Shown here piece by piece: positions 1 through 8,753 of a stretch of DNA of 47,433 nt; position 1 is the stretch's first letter, and every line of letters starts with the position of its first letter. The DNA is taken from positions 1-47,433 of the forward strand of contig JAGHVO010000045.1 of NCBI GenBank assembly GCA_018064245.1, read 5' to 3'. The notes beneath the pieces were generated by a model. It was not told where the DNA came from and searched no databases. It was given only the letters and a program-made list of their open reading frames with translations. The translations under genes and the position numbers were made by a program. Origin of the DNA: Candidatus Colimorpha pelethequi. GTDB taxonomy: Bacteria > Bacteroidota > Bacteroidia > Bacteroidales > P3.

Positions 1-255
1 AGTTACAAATTCAAGTCCGTTGACTTCTAAAATTACTCGTAAAAGACTATATTCCAGTTATTTCAAAGAACGGTTAGCACACTTTAATGGGACAGTAGTG
101 AGGCAACTTCTAAAAATTGCTTTTTGTGATTTGTAAAATTAATTCATTTACAACGAAATAAATATGTTGATTTTTCGTTATTGTATTGTATGTAATCACG
201 AAAAAAATAGCAAATATATAAGATAATGAATGATAACAAACTAACACCCAAAGTT

Positions 256-1521
256 ATGAACAGATCGAAACTGATGTTAACAGCCGTGCTGTGCCTGTTC
301 AGCCTAAACCCGTTGGCAGCCCAGGACACCACAAAATCCAAAGTCAAAGCCCAAGGCGTCACCACCGAGATGCTGGACGTGCTGCGCCACAGCGTGGAAA
401 CCTGCCAAGCGGTGCAGGGCGGGCATTACGAGATGGAACACCTCTGGAAACCGATGTCCCGTCTGGACACTATTTCAACCACCTATGTCTGCGACTTCCG
501 AAAGATGCCCGAAGACACCATATTCGGCAAGGCTTTCTCCTTAACGTATAATGAAAAAGGGTTCGAAATCACGACTTATATACTATATACAGGTCAGGAG
601 TTTGTCACTTATTTCAGCGACGAAAAAGTGGCCAGCGTGCAACCATGCGACCGTTGGGCAGACGACATCATTGCCATTCGCCACAACTACAATTTCTACG
701 AACCGCTGACCGAACCCAGCTGCCCCTATGTCAATGTTGCAGAATGGTTGATGGACAGCAACTACACCTTTGTTATGCACGACACCCTGCTCGGCGATAG
801 ACCCTGCTACCAAGTGACCTACCGCACAACCGAATCCAAAGATCTTGGTTTTAACAATACGTTGACCCGTTTCGAAGTGACTATGTGTATTGACAAACAG
901 GACTATATGCCCTTGGAGTATGTCGATTATCTTGACATTGTGCAAGGACTGGACACAATGACGCAATTCCATCGCACGAAACTCATCTCTTTCTCGCCCG
1001 AGTACGACCCGCAGCAGCTGACCCTAAGTTCGATACCTAGCAAATTTAAGTTGAAAGAGCCAAAAAATGAGTCGTATCAAGAGCCCAAGACGTTGCCCAT
1101 AGGCAGGCGAGCTCCTAAGTGGAATCTACCCTCGTTAGATGGCAGCACAGTGAGTCTGTCCGACCTCAAAGGCAAGGTGGTGCTGATAGACTTCTTCTAC
1201 AAGAGCTGCGCTCCCTGCTGTGCCGCCATGCCCTTCTTGCAGCGTCTGCACGAGCAATACAGCGACCAAGGTCTCGTGGTGGTGGGCATCGACCCCTTCG
1301 ACGACCCTGTGAAGGACAAAATGGCCGACTTCCTGGCAAAACGAGGCATCAGCTACACAGTTCTTTTCGACAAGAATCGGTTAAACTCGACCTACCGCAT
1401 AGAAGCCTTTCCGACCATCTACCTGGTTGACCGCAATGGCAAGATTGCCGCAGTGCAGATTGGCTACGGCGAGGCGATTGAGGCGGAACTGGAAGAACAG
1501 ATAAAGGCACTGTTGAAATGA
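256..1521 (+). CDS. Secreted TlpA-like thioredoxin-fold protein
   Basis: A predicted exported thiol-disulfide oxidoreductase, 421 residues from the chosen start. I prefer ATG 256 to the in-frame ATG 226 because it gives a compact signal peptide (MNRSK, hydrophobic core, cleavage after LAAQ). The region after the signal peptide (about residues 25-275) is an uncharacterised beta-rich domain. The last 140 residues are an AhpC/TSA-TlpA thioredoxin domain: 'GKVVLIDFFYKSCAPC' carries the CxxC pair at Cys318 and Cys321, and a cis-Pro motif follows in 'EAFPTIYLV'. A third Cys directly follows the pair (CAPCC), which is unusual. The normal WxxC context is YKSC here. The family acts in periplasmic disulfide reduction or maturation of secreted proteins; the partner is unknown. 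No clear promoter was seen upstream. Confidence 0.85.
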   Translation: MNRSKLMLTAVLCLFSLNPLAAQDTTKSKVKAQGVTTEMLDVLRHSVETCQAVQGGHYEMEHLWKPMSRLDTISTTYVCDFRKMPEDTIFGKAFSLTYNEKGFEITTYILYTGQEFVTYFSDEKVASVQPCDRWADDIIAIRHNYNFYEPLTEPSCPYVNVAEWLMDSNYTFVMHDTLLGDRPCYQVTYRTTESKDLGFNNTLTRFEVTMCIDKQDYMPLEYVDYLDIVQGLDTMTQFHRTKLISFSPEYDPQQLTLSSIPSKFKLKEPKNESYQEPKTLPIGRRAPKWNLPSLDGSTVSLSDLKGKVVLIDFFYKSCAPCCAAMPFLQRLHEQYSDQGLVVVGIDPFDDPVKDKMADFLAKRGISYTVLFDKNRLNSTYRIEAFPTIYLVDRNGKIAAVQIGYGEAIEAELEEQIKALLK

Positions 1522-1672
1522 CCATTTCCTTTCGCACCCCGCAGGTTTGGCAAAAGTCTGTTGCTCTCGGATTAAGCGGGGCTAAAATCCACATGTAGGC
1601 GCAAAGCGGTTAAACTCAGTTCTCCTCCGAACACCTTCGAAAAAAAGATGAAGCAATTTCTAATTATTTTTA

Positions 1673-1705
1673 CCATTTACTATTCACTAAAAATTTGTAT
1701 CTTTG
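1673..1705 (+). promoter_or_regulatory. Bacteroidota promoter with upstream heptamer array
   Basis: The -7 element TATCTTTG lies at 1698-1705 and matches TAnnTTTG exactly. It is preceded by three 7-bp units, CCATTTA, CTATTCA and CTAAAAA (1673-1693), ending 4 nt before the -7 box. A longer array with the same phase and the same 4-nt gap precedes the U32 peptidase gene near 23.7 kb. This promoter is placed to drive the envelope operon that starts at 1729. Confidence 0.7.
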
Positions 1706-1728
1706 CAATTTGAGAAAAAATGCATATT

Positions 1729-2736
1729 ATGAAACGAATACTTGTTGTTTTTACTTGTCTGCTTATGCTTGCAGCTTGTGGTCCGCAAACAACCACCTCC
1801 ACAAAAAAAGGTTCCTCCGGAAAAACTTTAGAGGTGTTGCTTGTAGCAGACAAAGAAACATATAGTGGTGAAACCAAAGAACTTATCGATTCCCTCTTTC
1901 AACGTCCGCAAGATGGAATGCCTCAAATGGAACCCATTTTCGACTTGGTAAACATACCCGTTTCGTCGTTCCGCAACACAGAAATGTTTCAAGCGCATCG
2001 CAACGTCATTATTTGCGACATCAACCCGAAAAATCCCAACAAAGTCTTTTTCCATACCGACCAATACGCAGCGCCACAGGTCATTTTCGATTTTGCCGTC
2101 ACCGACCGCGCAAAACTGGAAGAATTGCTCCAAAAATACGAAAAACGCATCCTCGAAGACATCTACAAAACCGAACATCGCAGAATGTACAAAGTCTTCA
2201 AATCCATCGAAGACGTGGAAATACGCGAAACCATCAAAAAGCAATTCGGTTTCTCAATGATTTTCTCCAATGAATTTGAGATTGCCAAACCCAACAATCC
2301 TTCGCCCGATTTTATGTGGATACGCAAGGAAGCCAAGGATTTCGGCATCGGCGTACTCATACAAGTATCCCCCTACACCGACCAAAAGCAATTCGAGGAA
2401 GCGGTGATTCTCGACAACCTCGACACCATGATGCGCCACCACGTTCCTACTTCAGCCCCAGGAAGCTACATGGGCACCGAACGCAGACTGGACTTTCATT
2501 CTCAACCCGTCACTTTCGAAGACGCCTCTTATTGTCTTGAAACGCGCGGCTGCTGGCGGTCCTTTGGCGACTTCATGGGAGGTCCTTTCGTCACCTACAC
2601 GCTCTCTTCTCCCGACAACACTCAGCTGATAACACTCACAGGATATGTCTATTATCCTTCAGGCCGCTTGAAAAACCTCTCCAAACGCGACCTCTTGATG
2701 CAAGTTGAAGGCATCTGCCACACATTCAAATACTAA
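1729..2736 (+). CDS. DUF4837 family lipoprotein
   Basis: Predicted lipoprotein of 335 residues. ATG 1729 gives the signal MKRILVVFTCLLMLAAC with the lipobox LAAC (lipidated Cys17); an alternative in-frame ATG lies at 1720. A Thr/Ser/Lys-rich linker follows, then a long soluble domain that I recognise as DUF4837, a Bacteroidota envelope family with no established function. The C-terminal part has the motifs 'ETRGCW' and 'YVYYPSGRLKN'. It starts a same-strand run: the DUF6089 gene begins 18 nt after its stop, then uppS and bamA, which suggests a role linked to envelope assembly (inference). The promoter TATCTTTG is 23 nt upstream. Confidence 0.8.
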   Translation: MKRILVVFTCLLMLAACGPQTTTSTKKGSSGKTLEVLLVADKETYSGETKELIDSLFQRPQDGMPQMEPIFDLVNIPVSSFRNTEMFQAHRNVIICDINPKNPNKVFFHTDQYAAPQVIFDFAVTDRAKLEELLQKYEKRILEDIYKTEHRRMYKVFKSIEDVEIRETIKKQFGFSMIFSNEFEIAKPNNPSPDFMWIRKEAKDFGIGVLIQVSPYTDQKQFEEAVILDNLDTMMRHHVPTSAPGSYMGTERRLDFHSQPVTFEDASYCLETRGCWRSFGDFMGGPFVTYTLSSPDNTQLITLTGYVYYPSGRLKNLSKRDLLMQVEGICHTFKY

Positions 2737-2754
2737 ACTCCCTCAAAAATAGCT

Positions 2755-3624
2755 ATGCGCTTTCGCCATCTCATATTATTCGGAATGATCGCTTTAACGC
2801 TAAGCGTTTCGGCGCAAGGGTTTTTGGACAAGAACTACTTGGGCATTGGCGGCGGCGGCATGAACTACCAAGGCGACCTAAACAAACAAAGTCTTTTAGG
2901 CAAGGTCAACTTGGCAGGAGAACTCTTTGTGCGTCACGACTTTGACGACAGATGGTCACTTAAAATCTCTACCGCCTACGGACACATCGAAGGAGGCAAT
3001 CCCGACAAGGAAAGTCTTCGCAACCTCAGTTTCCGATCTTCCATCTGGGAGGCAGGCGCTCACATTGAATTCAATTTTGTCCCTTTCGGTCAAGGAGGAA
3101 AACACTATCGCACCACACCCTATCTTTTCTGTGGCATAAATTTCTTCCATTTCAACCCCACGGCACAGTATTTCGACTCGGTTTCGCAGCAACAGCAATG
3201 GGCCGAATTGCAACCGCTCGGCACCGAAGGGCAAAATTCAAGTCTCTACCCCGACAGGTTGCGCTACTCCCTCAACCAAATTGCCATCCCATTCGGCTTA
3301 GGTTTCAGGGCGCTTATCGGCAAAGACATCGTTGTGGCGATGGAGTACGGATTCCGGAAAACCTGGACCGACTATCTCGACGACGTAAGCACCACCTATG
3401 TAGGCAAAGAAGTGCTTGAAAACGGCACCGACGCCGGCAGACTTGCGGCAATACTCGCCGACAGAAGCGATGAGGTGCAATCGGGCTATGTCAACGCCCC
3501 TGGAATCAAGCGAGGCGACGACTCCCTAAACGATTGGTATGCATTCTTCAATCTCTCTATCAGTATCCGCATGGAATTCCTTTTCGGATGGATGAAAGGC
3601 AAAGATTGTGAAACAGGAAAGTAG
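2755..3624 (+). CDS. DUF6089 family outer-membrane beta-barrel protein
   Basis: Predicted outer-membrane protein of 289 residues with the signal peptide MRFRHLILFGMIALTLSVSA, cut before QG. The mature part shows glycine-rich and alternating hydrophobic strands ('YLGIGGGGMNYQGDL', 'IAIPFGLGFRALIG', 'VVAMEYGFRKTWTDYLDDVS') typical of a small barrel, and I recognise it as DUF6089. In Bacteroidota this family commonly sits immediately before uppS and bamA, as here. Function is not established. The 18-nt spacing to the lipoprotein gene and 58 nt to uppS suggest one transcript. Confidence 0.82.
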   Translation: MRFRHLILFGMIALTLSVSAQGFLDKNYLGIGGGGMNYQGDLNKQSLLGKVNLAGELFVRHDFDDRWSLKISTAYGHIEGGNPDKESLRNLSFRSSIWEAGAHIEFNFVPFGQGGKHYRTTPYLFCGINFFHFNPTAQYFDSVSQQQQWAELQPLGTEGQNSSLYPDRLRYSLNQIAIPFGLGFRALIGKDIVVAMEYGFRKTWTDYLDDVSTTYVGKEVLENGTDAGRLAAILADRSDEVQSGYVNAPGIKRGDDSLNDWYAFFNLSISIRMEFLFGWMKGKDCETGK

Positions 3625-3682
3625 TAAAATAGCGAATCGCAAAGAGAAAATATTCTTTCAAACTTCTCATAACCATTGACTC

Positions 3683-4426
3683 ATGAAATTAGAAGATCTT
3701 GACAAATCACGTATTCCGCAACATGTAGCCATCATCATGGATGGCAATGGCAGATGGGCGCAAAAACAACAAAAAATGCGTATTTTCGGTCATCAGAATG
3801 CCTTTACCGCCGTGCGTCAGACCGTTGAAGCCGCCGTGGAAAGCGGCGTAAAATACCTTACCCTATATACATTCAGCACAGAAAACTGGAATCGTCCTCA
3901 AGATGAAGTCGATGGTCTTATGGAACTGCTCATCAAAGCCGTGCGAGACGAAACCAAGACTTTGATGGACAACAACGTAAAGCTTACCACCATCGGCGAC
4001 CTGCAACGCATTCCCGAACGCTCGCGCAACAAATTGATGGAATGTATGCAGGAAACCTCCCACAACACCGCACTCACCTTGGTTTTGGCGCTGAGCTACA
4101 GCGCCCGCTGGGAAATTGCCGAAGCCTTGAAAACCATTGTTTCGGAAAGCGCAAACGGACAACTGTCGGTTCAAAATATTGACGAGCACACACTTGGAAA
4201 ATATCTTACCACCAAAGACTACCCAGACCCAGACTTGCTTATCCGCACAGGCGGAGAATTACGCGTTAGCAATTTCCTATTATGGCAAATGGCATACACT
4301 GAGTTTTATTTCAGCGACTTGCTGTGGCCCGATTTCCGCAAGGAACATTTCTTCGACGCCATTGGTGAATACCAACAACGACAACGCCGTTTCGGCAAGA
4401 CTGGCGACCAAATCGTGAATCAATGA
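3683..4426 (+). CDS. uppS: Isoprenyl transferase (undecaprenyl diphosphate synthase)
   Basis: Cytosolic cis-prenyltransferase that elongates farnesyl diphosphate with isopentenyl diphosphate units to make the C55 lipid carrier for peptidoglycan and surface glycans. Its 247 residues match the family length. The signature 'HVAIIMDGNGRWA' is at residues 14-26 with the catalytic Asp20 in MDGNGR. Later family motifs are 'LTLYTFSTENWNRP', 'DLLIRTGGELRVSNFLLWQ' and 'FSDLLWPDF'. It sits between DUF6089 and bamA, a common order in the phylum, and is probably cotranscribed with them. Confidence 0.96.
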   Translation: MKLEDLDKSRIPQHVAIIMDGNGRWAQKQQKMRIFGHQNAFTAVRQTVEAAVESGVKYLTLYTFSTENWNRPQDEVDGLMELLIKAVRDETKTLMDNNVKLTTIGDLQRIPERSRNKLMECMQETSHNTALTLVLALSYSARWEIAEALKTIVSESANGQLSVQNIDEHTLGKYLTTKDYPDPDLLIRTGGELRVSNFLLWQMAYTEFYFSDLLWPDFRKEHFFDAIGEYQQRQRRFGKTGDQIVNQ

Positions 4427-4477
4427 ATTATTAACTAAGTTCACAATAAAAGGGATAGATTTGAGTTATTAAACAAT

Positions 4478-7033
4478 ATGAGAAGCATTAGAATTTCCCT
4501 ATCGTTGATCATTCTGCTCGCTTTGGCGACCTTCGGCACCCAAGCCCAGGTAGTTATTGGCGATGCACAAGAATATGATATAGATTATCTTACACCAAAA
4601 TCATACGAAATTGGAGGTATCACTTTTGAAGGTGCCGACCATCTGGACCATCGCATGATTCTGCTCATCGCCGACCTGGAAGTGGGCGAAGACATACTTA
4701 TTCCTGGCGACAAAATCGCCACCGCCATCGACAACCTTTGGAAACAAGGTCTTTTCGAAGATGTACAGATCAACCTTACACGCATCCAAGGAAATCTCGC
4801 TTTCCTGAAAATCATTCTTAAAGAACGTCCAAAACTGTCACGATTCAACTTTACCGGCGCCAAAAAGAAAGACGCCGACAAACTGCGTGAGGAAATAAAA
4901 ATCATGGTCGGCGACGTAGTAACTGAGAATCTTTTGATTACATCGAAGAATAAAATCAAGAGCTACTACATCGAAAACGGCTACACCAATGTTGAGGTAA
5001 AGACCAAACTCATCCCCGACACTGCCGCCCAAAAGGACGACCGCGTCATCGTTCAATTCAACGTCAACACCGGCAAACGCATCAAGATCGACTCCTTGCT
5101 CTTCGAAGGCAACGAAGCCATTTCAACCAACAAGTTGCTCAGCAAGATGAAGAACACCCACGATGTACGCTACCATCGCAAATTGCGTTTCTGGACATCA
5201 GGATTTTGGAAATCATCGAAATACAACGAGTCGGATTTTCACAGCGACTTGGACAATATCATTTCCTACTACAATGAAGAGGGCTACCGCGACGCCCGCA
5301 TTGAATTTGACACAGTCTATGCTTCCAAGAATCCAAAAAAACCTGAAAAGCAAGACCGCATCAATGTCAAAGTAAAGATCCACGAAGGCAACAAGTTCAG
5401 TTTCCGCAACATCACTTTTGCCGGCAACACCATCTACGACTCGGAGACGTTGCTGCGTCATTTGCGCATCAAAAAAGGCGACCCTTACAACAAGACCGTT
5501 CTTGAATCCAACATCAATTTCGACCCCAGCGGCACCGACATTTCCTCGATGTATATGGATAACGGATACTTGTTCTTCAGGGCAAATCCCGTAGAAGTAG
5601 CCGTGGAAAACGACTCCATCGACATTGAGATTCGCATCGTAGAAGGCAAGCAAGCGCGCATACGCAATGTCACCATCGAAGGCAACACCATTACCAACGA
5701 CAAGGTCATTATGCGCGAACTCCACACCCGCCCCGGCGACCTTTTCAGCCGCGATGCCGTGCTGCGCAGCCGTCGTGAACTTGTCACACTTGGCTATTTC
5801 AAGGAAGAATCCATTGAACCCATTCCAAAACCCAACGAGGCCGACGGAACCGTAGATATCGTCTATAAGGTAGAGGAAGGCTCCACCAGCCAACTCCAAC
5901 TCCAAGGTGGCTACGGCAGCGGCATGGTTATAGGACAAATAGGTATTACGCTGAACAACTTCTCCGCCCGCAACATCTTCAACAAAGAGGCATGGGCTCC
6001 TTTGCCCGCCGGAGACGGTCAGAAACTGAGCATCAATGCCGTTACCAACGGATCATACTACTACGCCCTTAGCGGTTCCTTCACAGAGCCGTGGCTGGGA
6101 GGCAGACGCGCACAAGCGCTCAGCGTATCCCTCTACCACAACCTCTACAGCAATGGATTCTATTACGACAAGAACAGCAGCAAATACTACAGCCTGCAAA
6201 TCACAGGCGCCGGCGTATCGCTTACCCGCCGCCTGAAATGGCCCGACGACTACTTCATCCTCAGCCATTCTTTGAGTTTCAAACACTACAACCTCAACAA
6301 CTACACCAACCTCTCCAACCTCTTCACCGACGGCAGCGCCAACGACCTCTCCTACGGATTGGCTATTTCCCGCAACTCACTCGACTCTCCCATCTATCCG
6401 CGCAGCGGTTCCGAGTTCTCCATCGCAGGATACATCACCCCGCCCTATTCCATCTTCCACAAGGATGGCTATTATGAAGACCTTAAAGCCAACAAGAAAT
6501 ACGATGAGATGTACAAGTGGGTGGAATACTACAAAATCAACATCCGCGGATCGTGGATGCACAACCTCATCGGTGACTTGGTACTTAACGCACGCTTCCG
6601 TTTCGGCTGGATGGGCGCCTTCAACGACGTGATTGGTACAGCCCCGTTCGGACGCTACTATCTCGGCGGCGACGGACTCTCCACCTGGATGCTCGACGGC
6701 CGCGAAGTCATCCCATTGCGCGGATACCAGAACAACTCACTCAACCCGGAAATGGGCGGTTCTTTGTTCGACCGTTTCACCATTGAACTTCGCCACCCCA
6801 TCATCGAAAGCGCAGCCGCCACGATTTACGTTCTGGGATTCGCCGAAGGCGGTAACTGCTGGGACAATATCAAGGATTTCCAACCCTTCAAGATGTACAA
6901 CTCCGCCGGCATCGGCCTGCGCCTTTTCATGCCTATGTTCGGACTCATCGGCATCGACTGGGGCTACGGTTTCGACAGCGCCAACTATGGCGGAAGCCAA
7001 TTCCACTTCTCTATCGGACAATCTCTTGACTAA
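4478..7033 (+). CDS. bamA: Outer membrane protein assembly factor BamA
   Basis: Omp85-family insertase that folds beta-barrel proteins into the outer membrane; 851 residues. A signal peptide (residues 1-24, ending GTQAQ) is followed by a POTRA string to about residue 480; several repeats show the 'F.GN..I....L' pattern, for example 'ITFAGNTIYDSETLLRHL' and 'VTIEGNTITNDKVIMREL'. The C-terminal barrel begins near 'LQGGYGSGMVIG'. The loop-6 motif of the superfamily (V/IRGF/Y) appears as 'PLRGYQ' near residue 750. The last strand is 'FHFSIGQ' followed by SLD, so the extreme C-terminal residue is Asp rather than an aromatic. Two Skp-like chaperone genes follow, 24 nt downstream for the first. Confidence 0.95.
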   Translation: MRSIRISLSLIILLALATFGTQAQVVIGDAQEYDIDYLTPKSYEIGGITFEGADHLDHRMILLIADLEVGEDILIPGDKIATAIDNLWKQGLFEDVQINLTRIQGNLAFLKIILKERPKLSRFNFTGAKKKDADKLREEIKIMVGDVVTENLLITSKNKIKSYYIENGYTNVEVKTKLIPDTAAQKDDRVIVQFNVNTGKRIKIDSLLFEGNEAISTNKLLSKMKNTHDVRYHRKLRFWTSGFWKSSKYNESDFHSDLDNIISYYNEEGYRDARIEFDTVYASKNPKKPEKQDRINVKVKIHEGNKFSFRNITFAGNTIYDSETLLRHLRIKKGDPYNKTVLESNINFDPSGTDISSMYMDNGYLFFRANPVEVAVENDSIDIEIRIVEGKQARIRNVTIEGNTITNDKVIMRELHTRPGDLFSRDAVLRSRRELVTLGYFKEESIEPIPKPNEADGTVDIVYKVEEGSTSQLQLQGGYGSGMVIGQIGITLNNFSARNIFNKEAWAPLPAGDGQKLSINAVTNGSYYYALSGSFTEPWLGGRRAQALSVSLYHNLYSNGFYYDKNSSKYYSLQITGAGVSLTRRLKWPDDYFILSHSLSFKHYNLNNYTNLSNLFTDGSANDLSYGLAISRNSLDSPIYPRSGSEFSIAGYITPPYSIFHKDGYYEDLKANKKYDEMYKWVEYYKINIRGSWMHNLIGDLVLNARFRFGWMGAFNDVIGTAPFGRYYLGGDGLSTWMLDGREVIPLRGYQNNSLNPEMGGSLFDRFTIELRHPIIESAAATIYVLGFAEGGNCWDNIKDFQPFKMYNSAGIGLRLFMPMFGLIGIDWGYGFDSANYGGSQFHFSIGQSLD

Positions 7034-7057
7034 CAAATAGTATATCAAACAACCGCC

Positions 7058-7762
7058 ATGAAGCCTCTTCGCACGCTACTGCCTTTGCTGGTTTGCCTTC
7101 TCTTTACGGGACAACTGTCGGCCCAAAAATACGCCTGCATCAACACCGACTATGTGTTGCAGAACATTCCCGAATACAACCAGGCCAAGCAACGCATCGA
7201 CACCTATGTGGCGCAATGGCAGGTGGAGATCGAGCAACGACAGGCAACCATCGAAGATCTGCGCAAAAGCTACCAGCAAGAAGCATACCTTCTTCCCGAC
7301 AATCTGAAGCAACGACGCCAGGAAGAAATCAAAGAAAAAGAACAGGAACTGCGCGAACTGCAGACAAAGCACTTTGGACCCAACGGAGACCTTGACAAAA
7401 AACGCGAAGAGTTGCTTAAACCCATTCAAGACCGCATCTACAACACCATCGAACGCGTAGCCAAGGAAAAGAATTACGCATTTGTTTTTGACAAAGCCGG
7501 TTCTCCTACTCTTATTTACGCCAACGAAAAATACGACATCAGCGACCAAGTGCTTGAACTTCTCGGCTACAAGCCCGGCGCTGCCAGAAACGACAATGGC
7601 TCAGGATTCACCTCACCCTCGAACAACAACGGTGGCAACAACGGGAAATCACCTTCTACCGCTGGCAAAAAGCTCAAAGACAACAATAGTTCCCTGCCAG
7701 ACCGCGGTAAAAAATTATCCAACTCCAATGGTTATAGTGCCGACCCTACAATAAGAAAATAA
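7058..7762 (+). CDS. OmpH/Skp family periplasmic chaperone with Asn/Ser-rich tail
   Basis: Predicted periplasmic holdase that delivers unfolded outer-membrane proteins to BamA. A signal peptide (residues 1-22, cut near LSAQ) is followed by the OmpH start 'KYACINTDYVLQNIPEY' and a long charged helical region (about residues 45-130) that would form the tentacles, then 'NYAFVFDKAGSPTLIYANEKYDIS', typical of the beta core. It has 234 residues; the extra length beyond the usual ~170 is a low-complexity tail from about residue 180, rich in Asn, Ser, Gly and Lys. It is one of two tandem paralogues; the other has no such tail. Confidence 0.9.
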   Translation: MKPLRTLLPLLVCLLFTGQLSAQKYACINTDYVLQNIPEYNQAKQRIDTYVAQWQVEIEQRQATIEDLRKSYQQEAYLLPDNLKQRRQEEIKEKEQELRELQTKHFGPNGDLDKKREELLKPIQDRIYNTIERVAKEKNYAFVFDKAGSPTLIYANEKYDISDQVLELLGYKPGAARNDNGSGFTSPSNNNGGNNGKSPSTAGKKLKDNNSSLPDRGKKLSNSNGYSADPTIRK

Positions 7763-7769
7763 AAAATCG

Positions 7770-7777
7770 TATCTTTG
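7770..7777 (+). promoter_or_regulatory. -7 promoter element of the second ompH/skp gene
   Basis: TATCTTTG, an exact match to TAnnTTTG, lies 69 nt before the ATG at 7846 and 8 nt after the stop of the first skp gene. It would give the second chaperone its own transcript in addition to operon read-through. No good -33 TTG is visible at the expected distance. Confidence 0.55.
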
Positions 7778-7845
7778 CACATTCTTTATCTGAAATAGAA
7801 AATTCAACATTTAGATTATAAACAAATTACATAAATTATCTTCCA

Positions 7846-8358
7846 ATGAAAAAAACATTAATCGTATTATTGATTGCGCTTTTTGCCACAGGAACAAGTG
7901 CTATTGCCCAAAAAAATGTGAAATTAGGACACATCAATTCTAACGAACTTATGCAAATCATGCCTGGCAGAGACTCCGCCCAGACTGTGCTTGAAAAAGA
8001 GGTATCTGATTTGGAACAGACTCTCAAATCAATGCAGGAAGAACTGGAAAAACGCTACAATGAATACCAAGCTGGACAGGCTGGTTGGTCGGATCTTATC
8101 AAGCAGACCAAGCAAAACGAACTCCAAGACATGAGCGTACGTATCGAACAGTTCCAGAAAAACGCACAGCAACAACTCCAGACTCGCGAAGCTGAAGTGC
8201 TGAAGCCCATCATCGACCGTGCCAAAAAAGCCATTGAGGATGTTGCCAAGGAAAACGGCTACACCTATATTTTCGACGCTGGCGTAGGTACTTTGCTCTA
8301 CTCTCAGGACAGCGACGACATCATGCCTATGGTCAAGAAAAAACTCGGTCTGAAATAA
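7846..8358 (+). CDS. OmpH/Skp family periplasmic chaperone
   Basis: Second Skp-like chaperone, 170 residues, the family's usual size. The signal peptide is residues 1-22 ('MKKTLIVLLIALFATGTSA'), followed by 'NVKLGHINSNELMQIMPGRD', a long Glu/Lys/Gln-rich helical stretch (about residues 45-130), and the closing segment 'GYTYIFDAGVGTLLYSQDSDDI'. It is the short paralogue of the preceding gene and closes the bamA operon; a strong terminator starts 24 nt after its stop. Confidence 0.93.
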   Translation: MKKTLIVLLIALFATGTSAIAQKNVKLGHINSNELMQIMPGRDSAQTVLEKEVSDLEQTLKSMQEELEKRYNEYQAGQAGWSDLIKQTKQNELQDMSVRIEQFQKNAQQQLQTREAEVLKPIIDRAKKAIEDVAKENGYTYIFDAGVGTLLYSQDSDDIMPMVKKKLGLK

Positions 8359-8381
8359 TTCTTACAACAATCTCCATAAGA

Positions 8382-8410
8382 AAACTCCCTTGTATAGGGA
8401 GTTTTTTTTA
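8382..8410 (+). terminator. Intrinsic terminator of the bamA-skp operon
   Basis: Perfect 9-bp stem AAACTCCCT / AGGGAGTTT with loop TGTAT, running directly into a run of T residues (8402-8410). Confidence 0.92.
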
Positions 8411-8466
8411 TATATTATTCAACATTATTGCCTCATTGGTTCTTATTCAAGTTTCGCATGTCATAA

Positions 8467-8544
8467 CCCCGAAGGGGTGACATAAACTAGCACAGGGCGA
8501 GCCCTGTGAATAAAGGTGTTATTTCATTTAAGCCCTGTAGGGGC
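8467..8544. repeat. Cluster of three short GC-rich palindromes (REP-like)
   Basis: Three hairpin-forming units stand in an otherwise AT-rich spacer: CCCC-GAA-GGGG (8467-8477), the perfect 8-bp palindrome CACAGGGC-GA-GCCCTGTG (8491-8508) and GCCC-TGTAG-GGGC (8532-8544). There is no open frame or T-run, so this is not a normal terminator. From memory, similar CCCGAAGGGG / AGGGC..GCCCT strings recur in Bacteroidota intergenic DNA; that was not checked here. Confidence 0.6.
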
Positions 8545-8561
8545 GAAAGAACCATTGCAAT

Positions 8562-8619
8562 ATCTTCTAATGTGAAAAGTGATTAGAACCCTCCAAATCT
8601 TCAAATGTGAGAAGTGATT
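8562..8619. repeat. Pair of 23-bp direct repeats upstream of the sigma gene
   Basis: Two 23-bp copies at 8562-8584 and 8597-8619, start to start 35 bp, differ at only two positions. Both contain AATGTGA followed by AAGTGATT. They lie 135 bp before the ECF sigma start and could be operator half-sites or a decayed repeat. The rest of the 8620-8753 spacer shows a poly-T tract and TTACTTTG near 8699, one base off the -7 consensus, but nothing else. Confidence 0.55.
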
Positions 8620-8753
8620 TTTCGTTATCATACAAAGTTCAAACCACTTGAACTATTTGACCCACTTGCCCTCAACTTCCAATCTCCAATTTTTTTTGTT
8701 ACTTTGCAGGCACTTTTGAAGCGTTTTGGGTAATATATATAAAAGCCCCTTTC

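Noticed and set aside
131-153. Inverted repeat TTGTAAA ... TTTACAA upstream of the first gene
   Set aside because: Seven A/T-rich base pairs around a 9-nt spacer are expected by chance in this AT-rich leader, and no promoter was found beside it.
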